Positions 1 to 7,875 of a DNA stretch of 64,000 nucleotides are shown piece after piece. The notes under the pieces are model-generated. The model did not search any database. It was not told the DNA's origin and worked only from the letters and a program-made list of their open reading frames with translations. Position 1 is the stretch's first letter. Every line of letters starts with the position of its first letter. The stretch comes from Empedobacter falsenii (GTDB lineage: Bacteria > Bacteroidota > Bacteroidia > Flavobacteriales > Weeksellaceae), in the NCBI RefSeq assembly GCF_013488205.1, contig NZ_CP040908.1, positions 837,501-901,500 of the forward strand, in the 5' to 3' direction. The position numbers were made by a program, and so were the translations under genes.

Positions 1-24
1 ATTAATATTTTCTACCGCTAACAT
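1..24 (-). CDS. Start of the next gene of the heme importer operon, probably the ABC ATPase (partial)
   Basis: An ATG on the minus strand at 24 overlaps the TAA stop of the permease by one base (TAATG), a translational-coupling arrangement. Only eight codons are visible (M-L-A-V-E-N-I-N) before the window ends. The short stretch looks like the first strand of an ABC ATP-binding subunit, and ABC importers of this type normally have the ATPase next to the permease. The identity is inferred from position, since no catalytic motif is inside the window. Confidence 0.45.
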
Positions 25-1055
25 TACAATGATTTTTTATAATTCATTAAAATTGAAATAAAAACTGGTGCGCCCATTAACGAAGTTAAAATACCGATTG
101 GGATTTCAGATGGAGCAACCAATGTTCGACTGATTGTATCTGCAACAATGACTAATATCGCGCCTAAAAATGCAGATAAGGGAAGAATGATTACATAATT
201 TGATTTGAAGACTAATCGTAAAATATACGGAACGATTAATCCTACAAATCCGATTGTTCCTGTAAAAGAAACAATTGTTCCGACTAATAAAGCTGAGAAA
301 ACAATGATTTGTCTTTTCGTTTTTTCGACATTAATTCCCAAATGTTCAGCATCTTTTTCGCCCAACATCATCGCGTTTAGTATTTTTCCTTTTCCAATTA
401 AAAAGTAAAAACTTACACTAACTACGATTGTTAAAATTAAGATTTTGTCCCAGTTGGCACTTGCAATGCTACCTAATGTCCAAAATGTTAGATTGCGTAA
501 TTCTTCTTCTGATGATAGATATGTTAACAATCCGGTTGCAGATCCGCATAAGGCAGAAATGGCAACTCCTGCTAACAGTAAAATGGTGATATTTGTTTTT
601 TGATGATGTGAAGAAATTTTATACACAAAAACAGTGGAACACATAGCGCCGACAAATGCCATCAAACTAAGCAATGAGTAATGGATAATTTCTGGAACAA
701 AATCTTTGATATATCCTCCCAAAACAATTGTAATTGCAGCAAATAAAATACTTCCTGATGTAATCCCAATCAAATCTGGAGATGCCAACGGATTTTTGAA
801 AATACCTTGTAGACAAGTTCCTGCAACAGCCAAACCAGCACCAACCAAAATAGACATAATAATACGTGGTAATCGTAAATCGAAAAGCACATAATAATCG
901 CTGTCGTTGATGGCAGTTCTATTGGTAATAGCTTTATTGATAATAGATAGGATGGATTCGTTAAATTGATAAACACCCAAGAATAATGCAAGAATTGCAA
1001 GACCAAAGATGCCTAAACTTAATAAAGAAAGATGTATTCTGATTTGCGGATACAT
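24..1055 (-). CDS. hmuU: FecCD/BtuC-family iron or heme ABC importer permease
   Basis: A 343-residue polytopic inner-membrane protein of the usual length for FecCD/BtuC permeases. Family hallmarks are the LRLPRIIMSILVGAGLAVAG stretch near residue 60, followed by QGIFKNPLASPDLIGITSG, the LGEKDAEHLGIN loop near residue 235 that contacts the ATPase, and the GFVGLIVPYILR segment. It moves iron-siderophore or heme from the periplasmic binding protein to the cytoplasm. It lies 16 bp downstream of the HmuT-like gene and is coupled to the next gene by a TAATG overlap, so the three form one operon. Heme as substrate is inferred from the HmuT-like partner. Confidence 0.88.
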   Translation of the reverse strand: MYPQIRIHLSLLSLGIFGLAILALFLGVYQFNESILSIINKAITNRTAINDSDYYVLFDLRLPRIIMSILVGAGLAVAGTCLQGIFKNPLASPDLIGITSGSILFAAITIVLGGYIKDFVPEIIHYSLLSLMAFVGAMCSTVFVYKISSHHQKTNITILLLAGVAISALCGSATGLLTYLSSEEELRNLTFWTLGSIASANWDKILILTIVVSVSFYFLIGKGKILNAMMLGEKDAEHLGINVEKTKRQIIVFSALLVGTIVSFTGTIGFVGLIVPYILRLVFKSNYVIILPLSAFLGAILVIVADTISRTLVAPSEIPIGILTSLMGAPVFISILMNYKKSL

Positions 1056-1071
1056 ATTGTTTTAGACTTTT

Positions 1072-1941
1072 TTATTTTTGAAGTAATTGATTTAATTGCG
1101 CTGCTGCTTGTCCGACACGTGGTCCAAATCCAGAAACCAATTGACCATCCATCGCGATGATTTTTTTGTTTTTTCCTGCATTTGTAGAAGAAATACCTTC
1201 TAATTTTAATACGCCGTCAACGCCACCAATACTTTCTAAGCCTTTATCAAACATCAAAATGTAATCAGGATTTGATTTTACAACTGCTTCTGGTGTTAAT
1301 GGTTTGAAATCTTCAAATTCTGTAATAGCATTTTGTCCACCAGCAATTCCAATAATTTTTTCCATTGGTGTGTTTGTTCCAGCAACCATTAAGTTTCCTG
1401 CTCCACGAGCGTAAATGAACAATACTTTTGGTTTTGTAGCCAAAGGTTTTACAGCTTTTAAATCTGTATCAATTTTAGTAGTAATAGCATCAAAATCTTG
1501 TTTATTTAGAGAAGTTGCAACCGTTTTTACTAACTCTTTCGTTCCTTCAACTGAATAATCTTGTTTTACAATTTCAGTTTGAATTCCAGCATTTTTTAGT
1601 TGTGAAATTTGTTCTGGATTCAAGTCTTTATCCGTTGCATATACTTTTGTTGGTTTCAAAGCCAATAAAGCCTCGATTGACAGAGAACGAGTATGTCCCA
1701 AATCTGTCGCTTTTTCCTTTACAGATACAGGGTAAGTACTTGTAACGTCAACACCAACAAGGTTATTTTCTTCTCCTAAATCAGCTAAAATTTCAGTAAT
1801 TGCTCCATTTAAAGAAACAATTTTTTCGTTCGAAATCGTATTCTCTGTTTTTACTTCTTCAGTCGATTCATTTTTTGCTTCTTTATTCGTGCAGCTTGCT
1901 AATAGCGCTAAGATTGCAGTAGAAATAAATAGTTTTTTCAT
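1072..1941 (-). CDS. hmuT: HmuT-like heme/iron-binding lipoprotein of the ABC importer
   Basis: A 289-residue periplasmic substrate-binding lipoprotein. I chose the ATG at 1941 because it gives a clean signal peptide, MKKLFISTAILALLASC, with lipobox LASC; the reading frame is open 33 bases further upstream, but that start would spoil the signal. The body matches cluster-A-II (TroA-type) metal and heme binders: VSLNGAITEILADLG at the start of the mature domain, then GVDVTSTYP, and the hemin-binder-like segment around RGAGNLMVAGTNTPMEKI with GGQNAI. It captures heme and delivers it to the permease encoded 16 bp downstream. A near-perfect palindrome (2001-2033) upstream could be an iron-responsive operator. 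Confidence 0.82.
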   Translation of the reverse strand: MKKLFISTAILALLASCTNKEAKNESTEEVKTENTISNEKIVSLNGAITEILADLGEENNLVGVDVTSTYPVSVKEKATDLGHTRSLSIEALLALKPTKVYATDKDLNPEQISQLKNAGIQTEIVKQDYSVEGTKELVKTVATSLNKQDFDAITTKIDTDLKAVKPLATKPKVLFIYARGAGNLMVAGTNTPMEKIIGIAGGQNAITEFEDFKPLTPEAVVKSNPDYILMFDKGLESIGGVDGVLKLEGISSTNAGKNKKIIAMDGQLVSGFGPRVGQAAAQLNQLLQK

Positions 1942-2000
1942 TATTATTTGTATTAAGTCTAAATTAAAATACAAATATTAAGAAAAAGATTTAGTTAGAC

Positions 2001-2033
2001 AATATTTATTTAGAATAATTTAAAATAAATATT
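2001..2033. promoter_or_regulatory. Palindrome upstream of the heme importer operon, candidate Fur-type operator
   Basis: Perfect 11-base arms AATATTTATTT (2001-2011) and AAATAAATATT (2023-2033) flank a partly symmetric centre, giving the 9-1-9 core ATTTAGAATAATTTAAAAT at 2008-2026 with centre 2017. It sits 60 bases upstream of the hmuT start. The 9-1-9 geometry resembles Fur-family boxes, but the sequence is very AT-rich and the regulator assignment is inference. Confidence 0.35.
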
Positions 2034-2107
2034 ATTGAAAGATTTTTTAAATGATAAAACGAAATATTCGAGTTGAATTAAATTCAGATTATCAGATAGT
2101 TATGGAT

Positions 2108-2305
2108 TTAAAGAAGTGTCTTTTTATTGTGAATAATTAATTTGAAAATGAAGATGATAACTCCAATGATTTGAATAATGGAAGCTAAAAATAACATCAA
2201 ATTCGCAGAAATGATAAAGTGAAAATGTGTGATTTTACACAAAGCGCCAATAATAAATAGAATTGTACCACAAAGGAAAACAATTAATGGAAATGCAAAT
2301 TTCAT
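2108..2305 (-). CDS. Small two-helix membrane protein, GldL-like
   Basis: A 65-residue protein with two predicted membrane helices: a first helix in FPLIVFLCGTILFIIGALCKI and a second in LMLFLASIIQIIGVIIFIFKLI. The GALxKIxHFHF turn between them resembles the N-terminal part of the gliding and T9SS motor protein GldL and related small proteins common in Flavobacteriia. It is far shorter than true GldL and no gldM neighbour is present, so a motor role should not be assumed. It follows the DUF4256 gene by 5 bp and is probably co-transcribed with it. Confidence 0.6.
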   Translation of the reverse strand: MKFAFPLIVFLCGTILFIIGALCKITHFHFIISANLMLFLASIIQIIGVIIFIFKLIIHNKKTLL

Positions 2306-2310
2306 AGATT

Positions 2311-2871
2311 TTAAACTTTTAGAATTCCTCTAAAACCACGAGCTGCATAATAAGATTGCGCGCCGTTGTGATAAATAAAAACAGTTCCATAACGATAATC
2401 GCCAAATATAGCACCGCCTAATTCTCTAATTTTTTTTGGTGTTTTTAACCAACTTGAGGTTTTTTGATCGACAATTTCTACAGCTTGCAACAAACGATAT
2501 TCTTCTTCGGTCAATAATTCAATTTTCATACTTTTTGCGACATCAATCGCATTATTTTTTGGTTGATGTTCTTTGCGAGACGTTTGCCCTTCGTAATCAT
2601 ACGCTAAACTTCTACGCTCTTTCGGACTTTCTGCCGAACAATCTACAAAATAATACTCATCTGTTTTATCCTCATTAAAAATAATATCAGGTTCACCACC
2701 AGTAATTTCCATTTGATACAAAGACCAAATTTTTTCAGGTTGATTGATGAATTTTTCTTCCACTTTTTGCCAATCTAAATCTTGATGTCTGTGCATATTT
2801 TTCTCAAAACGTTCTTTTAAAATTTGAATGCAGTTATTTTGTTCTGCTGGAGTTAGTTCGTTTTTTGTCAT
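2311..2871 (-). CDS. DUF4256-family protein
   Basis: A 186-residue soluble protein with no signal peptide. Its pattern matches DUF4256: LKERFEKNMHRH near the start, GGEPDIIF, FVDCSAESPKERRSLAYD in the middle and FGDYRYGTVFIYHNGAQSYY near the C-terminus. The biochemical function of the family is not known to me. The length is normal for the family and the ATG at 2871 is the first good start. It precedes the small membrane protein by 5 bp. Confidence 0.72.
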   Translation of the reverse strand: MTKNELTPAEQNNCIQILKERFEKNMHRHQDLDWQKVEEKFINQPEKIWSLYQMEITGGEPDIIFNEDKTDEYYFVDCSAESPKERRSLAYDYEGQTSRKEHQPKNNAIDVAKSMKIELLTEEEYRLLQAVEIVDQKTSSWLKTPKKIRELGGAIFGDYRYGTVFIYHNGAQSYYAARGFRGILKV

Positions 2872-3098
2872 AGAATTTATTGTTTTGAGAAATTAATTTC
2901 TAACCAAATATATTAAAAAAACAGATGATTTTGGTAATTCATTTATCAAGAATAGGTTAATGACAAATGATTAATCTGAAAATTATATACATCATCTTCC
3001 AAATTGTATAATCTTTTGAAATGAAGTTGTACGAAATTTGTAACATAAGATTTTGTAAATTTAAGTGAATTAAATCGCTCAATTTCGAAGAATATATT
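2872..3098. other. Divergent intergenic region before the copper operon
   Basis: No gene is visible in these 227 bases. The only structure seen is a direct repeat TTTGTAA at 3037-3043 and 3052-3058, a 15-base offset, 41-62 bases before the regulator start. It could be a binding site for the downstream AraC-type regulator or part of the promoter. No perfect TAnnTTTG box was found. Confidence 0.3.
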
Positions 3099-3671
3099 AT
3101 GGAAAATACAAGTAAATTATTTATAAAAAATATGGTTTGTCATCGCTGTAAAGTAGTGGTTGGACGAATTTTGAAGATGAATAACATCGAAACAAATCAT
3201 ATCGAATTGGGAGAAGTTGAATTGAAAAATCCGATTGATGCTGATCAATTAGAATTGGTTAGAAATGAATTGGAAGAAGTTGGTTTTGAATTAATCGATG
3301 ATAAACGCAGCAAGTTGATTGAACAAATCAAAACATTGATTATTCAATTGGTTCATCAAGAAAATAACGAACTGAAAGTCAATTTATCTGATTATTTGAG
3401 CGAACAAACGAAGTTAGATTATAAATATATTTCGAATCTTTTTTCGGAAATGGAAGGGCAAACAATTGAGAAATATTTTATTCAACAAAAGATAGAAAAA
3501 GTTAAAGAATTAATGATTTATGATGAATTATCGTTGAGTGAAATAGCATTTCAATTGAATTATTCGAGTGTAGCACATCTTAGTGCGCAATTCAAAAAAG
3601 TAACTGGTTTGACGCCGTCTGTTTTCAAGCAATTGAGCAAACATACGCGTCGACCAATTGATAAAATCTAA
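3099..3671 (+). CDS. AraC-type regulator with N-terminal heavy-metal-binding (HMA-like) domain
   Basis: A 190-residue cytoplasmic protein. Residues 1-70 resemble an HMA ferredoxin-like domain with the motif MVCHRC (Cys14 and Cys17), the copper ligand position, and the alternating strand/helix pattern ending in LEEVGFELIDD. Residues 105-185 form the AraC double helix-turn-helix, with LSLSEIAFQLNYSSVAHLSAQFKKVTGLTPSVFKQL. It is shorter than classic AraC regulators because the cupin sensor is replaced by the metal domain. It is the first gene of the copper operon, followed by three metal-handling genes, so a one-component Cu(I) sensor is the natural reading. The target DNA is unknown. Confidence 0.8.
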   Translation: MENTSKLFIKNMVCHRCKVVVGRILKMNNIETNHIELGEVELKNPIDADQLELVRNELEEVGFELIDDKRSKLIEQIKTLIIQLVHQENNELKVNLSDYLSEQTKLDYKYISNLFSEMEGQTIEKYFIQQKIEKVKELMIYDELSLSEIAFQLNYSSVAHLSAQFKKVTGLTPSVFKQLSKHTRRPIDKI

Positions 3672-3681
3672 ATTAAAAATC

Positions 3682-4506
3682 ATGAAAAAGTATAGTTTTT
3701 TAATCATCGGAAGTTTTCTTGCTTTTGCTGCAAATGCACAATTTAAAAATCAAGAAACCAAACAATTTCAAGTGAAAGGAAATTGTGCAAATGCAAAAGA
3801 ATTAATAGAAAAAGCTGGAAATCAAGCTCGAATTTCGAAAGTAGATTTTGACGCGACGACTCAAACAGCTTCAATTTCATACAATAAAGCAAAAACAAAT
3901 TCGAATGAAATCTTGAAGAATATTGCGTTAGCAGGTTTTGATAATGCTGAATATATGGCGCCTGATGAAGCTTATGCAAAATTGGAAAAAGATTGTCAAT
4001 ATTCTCGGGATAAAAAAATGTTGATGAACCATCAAGAAATGGATCATTCTACTCATAATCAAACTGAAAATTCTCAACAAAAAAATCAATTATCACAAGT
4101 TTTTGATGCTTATTTTTCATTGAAAGATGTCTTTGTAAAAGCAAATGAAAGTGAAATTTCGAAACAAATTACAGCATTTTCTCAATCACTTTCTGCTGTA
4201 GAAATGGGTAAACTTTCGCATGAATCGCATATGGTTTGGATGGAAGTTTTGAATGATTTAGAAACAACTTCGAAACAATTAGTTCAAGAAAAAAATATTG
4301 AAAAACAACGTACAACTTTTGCAAAATTGTCACAACCAATGTACAAATTAGCTCAAAAAGCAAATCTAGGATATACAGTTTATTATCAAAATTGTCCGAT
4401 GTTTAATGGCGGTTCGAATTGGTTGAGTAAAGATTCGGCTATTAAAAATCCTTTCTACGGAAATATGATGTTGACATGCGGAAGCACAGTTGAAACATTG
4501 AAATAA
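3682..4506 (+). CDS. Exported HMA-like plus DUF3347 copper-handling protein
   Basis: A 274-residue periplasmic protein. The ATG at 3682 gives a signal peptide (MKKYSFLIIGSFLAFAANA); an in-frame ATG at 3658 overlaps the regulator and would place charged residues before it. Residues 25-105 resemble an HMA domain (VKGNCANAKELIEKAG, GFDNAEYM) but with a single Cys in place of CxxC. A His/Met-rich linker follows (MLMNHQEMDHSTHN). The C-terminal half matches DUF3347, with FDAYFSLKDVFVKAN and the ending YYQNCPMFNGGSNWLS. DUF3347 proteins recur in Bacteroidota copper and mercury loci. A role in binding or passing periplasmic copper is inferred from the context and the residues. Confidence 0.78.
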   Translation: MKKYSFLIIGSFLAFAANAQFKNQETKQFQVKGNCANAKELIEKAGNQARISKVDFDATTQTASISYNKAKTNSNEILKNIALAGFDNAEYMAPDEAYAKLEKDCQYSRDKKMLMNHQEMDHSTHNQTENSQQKNQLSQVFDAYFSLKDVFVKANESEISKQITAFSQSLSAVEMGKLSHESHMVWMEVLNDLETTSKQLVQEKNIEKQRTTFAKLSQPMYKLAQKANLGYTVYYQNCPMFNGGSNWLSKDSAIKNPFYGNMMLTCGSTVETLK

Positions 4507-4521
4507 TAATTAAAAAATTGA

Positions 4522-4956
4522 ATGAAAATGAAGAATTTAAAAATAGTTTTAGGCGTTTCAATATTATGTGTTTTTGTATTAGCATCTTGTCAAAATAAAA
4601 CAGAAGAACCAGCAGTTATTGCTCTCGAAGAACAGATGTCAGATATGATGCAACCTTCGCAAACAATGGCTTACAATGTTGGAGATAAGGTTCCGAATAA
4701 GCAAGTTTGTATGGTGAACAATGCGTATATGGGCAAAGATCAGTTTGAAGTTCCTTATGACGGAAAAACGTATTATGGGTGTTGTAATATGTGTGTAGAA
4801 AGAATTCCGAATGATGAAACGGCTCGTAAAGCAACTGATCCTTTTACAGGAAAAAAGATTGATAAAGCGAATGCGTATATCGTTTTGAAAGATCAACAAG
4901 GAAATGTTGATTATTTCGAAAATGAGGAGAATTATAAGAAGTTTAGTCAATTATAA
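4522..4956 (+). CDS. Cys-rich metal-binding lipoprotein (TRASH/YHS- or NosL-like)
   Basis: A 144-residue lipoprotein with signal and lipobox VFVLASC. The mature part carries a Cys cluster, VCMVNN and YGCCNMCVERI, spaced like a TRASH/YHS metal site. It is followed by a DPFTGKKIDKANAYIVLKD segment resembling the C-terminal part of NosL-type copper proteins. It also has Met pairs near the start of the mature chain (SDMMQPSQTM). It sits between the DUF3347 protein and the multicopper oxidase with 12-15 bp gaps, so a periplasmic copper chaperone is the likely role. The start could equally be the ATG two codons later. Confidence 0.7.
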   Translation: MKMKNLKIVLGVSILCVFVLASCQNKTEEPAVIALEEQMSDMMQPSQTMAYNVGDKVPNKQVCMVNNAYMGKDQFEVPYDGKTYYGCCNMCVERIPNDETARKATDPFTGKKIDKANAYIVLKDQQGNVDYFENEENYKKFSQL

Positions 4957-4968
4957 TCAATCATTCTC

Positions 4969-7218
4969 ATGAGGAAATTACTTTGTTTACTTTTTATTCC
5001 GTCGGCGATTGCTTTACAAGCTCAAAAACGTGTGGAATACGATTTATATGTACGTGATACCATTGTTAATTTTTCTGGGAAAGATAGAAAAGCAATTTCG
5101 GTAAATGGTCAAATTCCTATGCCAACTTTAGAGTTTACGGAAGGCGATACGGCTGTCATTCGCGTACATAATAAATTGAACGAAGATACTTCGTTGCATT
5201 GGCATGGTGTGTGGTTACCGAATAAAGAAGATGGTGTTCCGATGTTGACGCAAATGGGAATCAAACCAGGTGAAACGTACACGTATTCATTTCCGATTAT
5301 TCAGAACGGGACGCATTGGTACCATAGTCATTCGGGGTATCAAGAACAAATAGGGATGTATGGTTCGATGATTTTGAAGAAACGCAAAAATGATCCCACT
5401 TTCCGAAAAGGAATTGATGATTTACCTACAATTCCTGTAATGTTGAGTGAATGGACAGATCTTAATCCAAAAAATATTCAGCGAATGTTGCATAATGCAA
5501 ACGACTGGGCGGGAATCAAAAAAGGTTCAACGCAAAGTTATGCTGAAGCAATTCGAGAAGGGCATTTCAAAACAAAATTGACCAACGAATGGAAACGTAT
5601 GTTGGCGATGGATGTGAGTGATGTTTATTACGAAAAATTCTTGATAAATGCTCAGAATGAAAGTCAACTGAAACAATTCAAAGCAGGTGATAAAGTTCGT
5701 TTACGTATTTCGAATGGTGGTGCGTCGACTTATTTTTGGTTGCGTTATGCGGGCGGAAAAATTATGGTTGTAGCAAATGATGGAAATGATGTAGAGCCTT
5801 TAGAAGTTGATCGTTTGATTATTGGTGTTTCCGAAACCTATGATGTTGTAGTGACAGTTCCTAAAGGTGGTTTATCTTACGAATTTCAAGTAACTTCTGA
5901 AGATAGAACAGGTTCGGCTTCGTTGTTCATTGGTGATGGAAAGAAACAATTGATGGAACCACTTCCAAAATTGAAGTATTTTGAAGGAATGAAAATGATG
6001 AATGACATGATGAATATGGACGGAACAATGAACGATATGGGCATGAAAATGAGTTTGCAGCAAATGGACATGAATACCGTGATGTATCCTGAAATTACCG
6101 GCGAATCGAAAAAGAAATCCAAAAAATCAAAGAAAGATACTGCTGAAAACCATTCAGAAATGAGTGGAATGGATCATTCTTCGCATGGAAATACATCCTC
6201 AAACATCACTACTTTGAATTATGGAATGCTAAAATCTCCTGAAAATACAACACTTCCGAAAGATGCTCCAATAAAAGAAATGCGTTTCGAATTAACTGGA
6301 AATATGAATCGTTATGTGTGGAGTATGGATAACAAAGTATTCTCTGAATCGGATAAAATTCCAGTCAAAAAAGGCGAAATTCTACGTATTACCTTATACA
6401 ACAATTCGATGATGCGTCATCCGATGCATTTACATGGTTTCGATTTCCGTGTCATCAATAAAAATGGTGAATATTCTCCGCTGAAAAATGTGTTGGATAT
6501 TATGCCAATGGAAACAAATGTCATCGAATTTGAAGCGAATACAGAAGGTGATTGGTTTTTCCATTGTCATATTTTGTACCATATGATGGGCGGAATGAAC
6601 CGCGTTTTTGAAGTTGGAGATTATCAAAATCCGAATTTACCGAACAAAAAACATGCGTATAAAATGTTGCAAATGGAAAGCAATATGAAGCATGTTATGG
6701 CAGAAAATGATTTTGCAACAAATGGTTTAGATGGTATGTTGATGGTGCAAGATGCGCGTTGGGCATTGACTTCGGAATGGAGTATAGATTACAAACCAGA
6801 ACACGGTTACGAGGTTGAAACACATTTGGGACGTTTTATAGATCGAAATCAATGGTTTCAGGTTTTTGTAGGATTTGATTGGAATCAACACAAAATGTTA
6901 GCAGAACACGGAAATGTAGAGAAGAATATTTTTAGTCAAAAAACCGATCGTAACAAAGGTTTATTCAGTACAGGTTTTGTGTATAAGTTACCAATGTTGA
7001 TTGATTTCCAAACCGAAATTTATCATACAGGAAAAGTTCGTTTGCAATTTATGCGCGAAGATATTCCAATCTCAAAACGAGTTCGTGCTGGTTTTATGTG
7101 GAATACCGACAAAGAATATATGGGTGAATTGAGCTATATCTTAAACAGAAATATGCACATTAGAACTCATTACGATAGCGATATGGGCTTTGGTGTAGGA
7201 TTACGATTAGTTTATTAG
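4969..7218 (+). CDS. CopA-type multicopper oxidase with Met-rich linker and long C-terminal extension
   Basis: A 749-residue exported protein with signal peptide MRKLLCLLFIPSAIALQA. All copper motifs are present: HWHG (77-80), HWYHSH (116-121), HPMHLHGF (484-491) and HCHILYHMMGGM (532-543) with the T1 ligands His532, Cys533, His538 and Met543. A Met-rich stretch at about 343-375 and a His/Met linker (HSEMSGMDHSSHG) fit copper capture. It probably oxidises Cu(I) to Cu(II) in the periplasm. Ordinary CopA would end near residue 560; here about 190 more residues follow, rich in alternating strands and ending in VGLRLVY, like an outer-membrane beta domain. It is the last gene of the copper operon and is followed by a strong terminator. 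Confidence 0.9.
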   Translation: MRKLLCLLFIPSAIALQAQKRVEYDLYVRDTIVNFSGKDRKAISVNGQIPMPTLEFTEGDTAVIRVHNKLNEDTSLHWHGVWLPNKEDGVPMLTQMGIKPGETYTYSFPIIQNGTHWYHSHSGYQEQIGMYGSMILKKRKNDPTFRKGIDDLPTIPVMLSEWTDLNPKNIQRMLHNANDWAGIKKGSTQSYAEAIREGHFKTKLTNEWKRMLAMDVSDVYYEKFLINAQNESQLKQFKAGDKVRLRISNGGASTYFWLRYAGGKIMVVANDGNDVEPLEVDRLIIGVSETYDVVVTVPKGGLSYEFQVTSEDRTGSASLFIGDGKKQLMEPLPKLKYFEGMKMMNDMMNMDGTMNDMGMKMSLQQMDMNTVMYPEITGESKKKSKKSKKDTAENHSEMSGMDHSSHGNTSSNITTLNYGMLKSPENTTLPKDAPIKEMRFELTGNMNRYVWSMDNKVFSESDKIPVKKGEILRITLYNNSMMRHPMHLHGFDFRVINKNGEYSPLKNVLDIMPMETNVIEFEANTEGDWFFHCHILYHMMGGMNRVFEVGDYQNPNLPNKKHAYKMLQMESNMKHVMAENDFATNGLDGMLMVQDARWALTSEWSIDYKPEHGYEVETHLGRFIDRNQWFQVFVGFDWNQHKMLAEHGNVEKNIFSQKTDRNKGLFSTGFVYKLPMLIDFQTEIYHTGKVRLQFMREDIPISKRVRAGFMWNTDKEYMGELSYILNRNMHIRTHYDSDMGFGVGLRLVY

Positions 7219-7241
7219 AAATATAAATAGTACAAAACAAA

Positions 7242-7272
7242 AAGCTTCGAGAAAATTCTCGAAGCTTTTTTA
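7242..7272. terminator. Bidirectional intrinsic terminator
   Basis: A perfect 12-base stem AAGCTTCGAGAA (7242-7253) and TTCTCGAAGCTT (7256-7267) is followed by T-runs on both strands. It separates the copper operon from the convergent TlpA-like gene. Confidence 0.85.
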
Positions 7273-7294
7273 TGTTTTTATAATTCTTAAAAGA

Positions 7295-7873
7295 TTAATT
7301 CATCGCTTTCAATTCATTCAAGAAATCAACAATATCTTGTCCAGAATAATCCGCCATTCCCATTGTTGTATGTGCAATATTTCCTTTCTTGTCTAAAATA
7401 ACAGTTGTTGGTAAAGAACCGTTAAAAAACTCAGTAGGAATAGTTGAATTTGGATAAACTACAGGCAACGATAAATTTTTACGTTCCATAAATTTCGCTA
7501 CTTTATCACGTTTTCCTTCTACTTCAACCGTCAAAATAACGATGTCTTTGTCATCTTTTACTTTATCATACAATTTTTGAATTGATGGCATTTCCGCAAT
7601 ACAAGGCGGACACCAAGTTGCCCAAAAATTCATGAAAACAACTTTACCTTTCAAATCTTCCATATTGACAGATTTTCCATCAGCATACACCATTTCGAAC
7701 GTATAATTCGCTTCAGATTTTGGTTGAGTTGTTGGTTCAACTTTTTCTAATTTCGGTTCAAATAAGCCTAATTTCATTAAACCTTGTTGCATCATTGCTT
7801 TTGCTTCTGGCACAAAAAGTAAGACCAAAGCCAGCGCTCCTATGATAATTGTTGAATAATTTCTTTTTAACAT
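7295..7873 (-). CDS. TlpA/ResA-like membrane-anchored thiol-disulfide oxidoreductase
   Basis: A 192-residue protein from the ATG at 7873, with an N-terminal membrane anchor (STIIIGALALVLLFVPEA) and a periplasmic thioredoxin fold. The redox motif is WATWCPPC, Cys88 and Cys91 with this start, followed by the TlpA-type elements LPTTVILDKKGNIAHT and cis-Pro. I chose 7873 because it begins 2 bp after the stop of the upstream gene; an alternative ATG at 7903 would overlap it by 28 bases. It probably reduces or maintains thiols of extracytoplasmic proteins. Being the last gene of the DoxD-type operon, it may exchange electrons with that membrane protein, which is inference. Confidence 0.82.
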   Translation of the reverse strand: MLKRNYSTIIIGALALVLLFVPEAKAMMQQGLMKLGLFEPKLEKVEPTTQPKSEANYTFEMVYADGKSVNMEDLKGKVVFMNFWATWCPPCIAEMPSIQKLYDKVKDDKDIVILTVEVEGKRDKVAKFMERKNLSLPVVYPNSTIPTEFFNGSLPTTVILDKKGNIAHTTMGMADYSGQDIVDFLNELKAMN

Positions 7874-7875
7874 TG

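Noticed and set aside
2001-2033. The palindrome upstream of hmuT considered as a terminator.
   Set aside because: There is no T-run after the arms in either direction, and no gene ends at it; an operator is more likely.
3682-4506. The single-Cys HMA-like domain considered as MerP-type mercury protein.
   Set aside because: The CxxC mercury/copper motif is missing in this protein and there is no merA or merT gene. The linked multicopper oxidase points to copper.
4616-4950. Antisense frames of 72 and 103 codons in the copper lipoprotein gene.
   Set aside because: They are low-complexity, Ile/Arg/His-rich translations opposite a well-supported gene with lipobox and Cys cluster.
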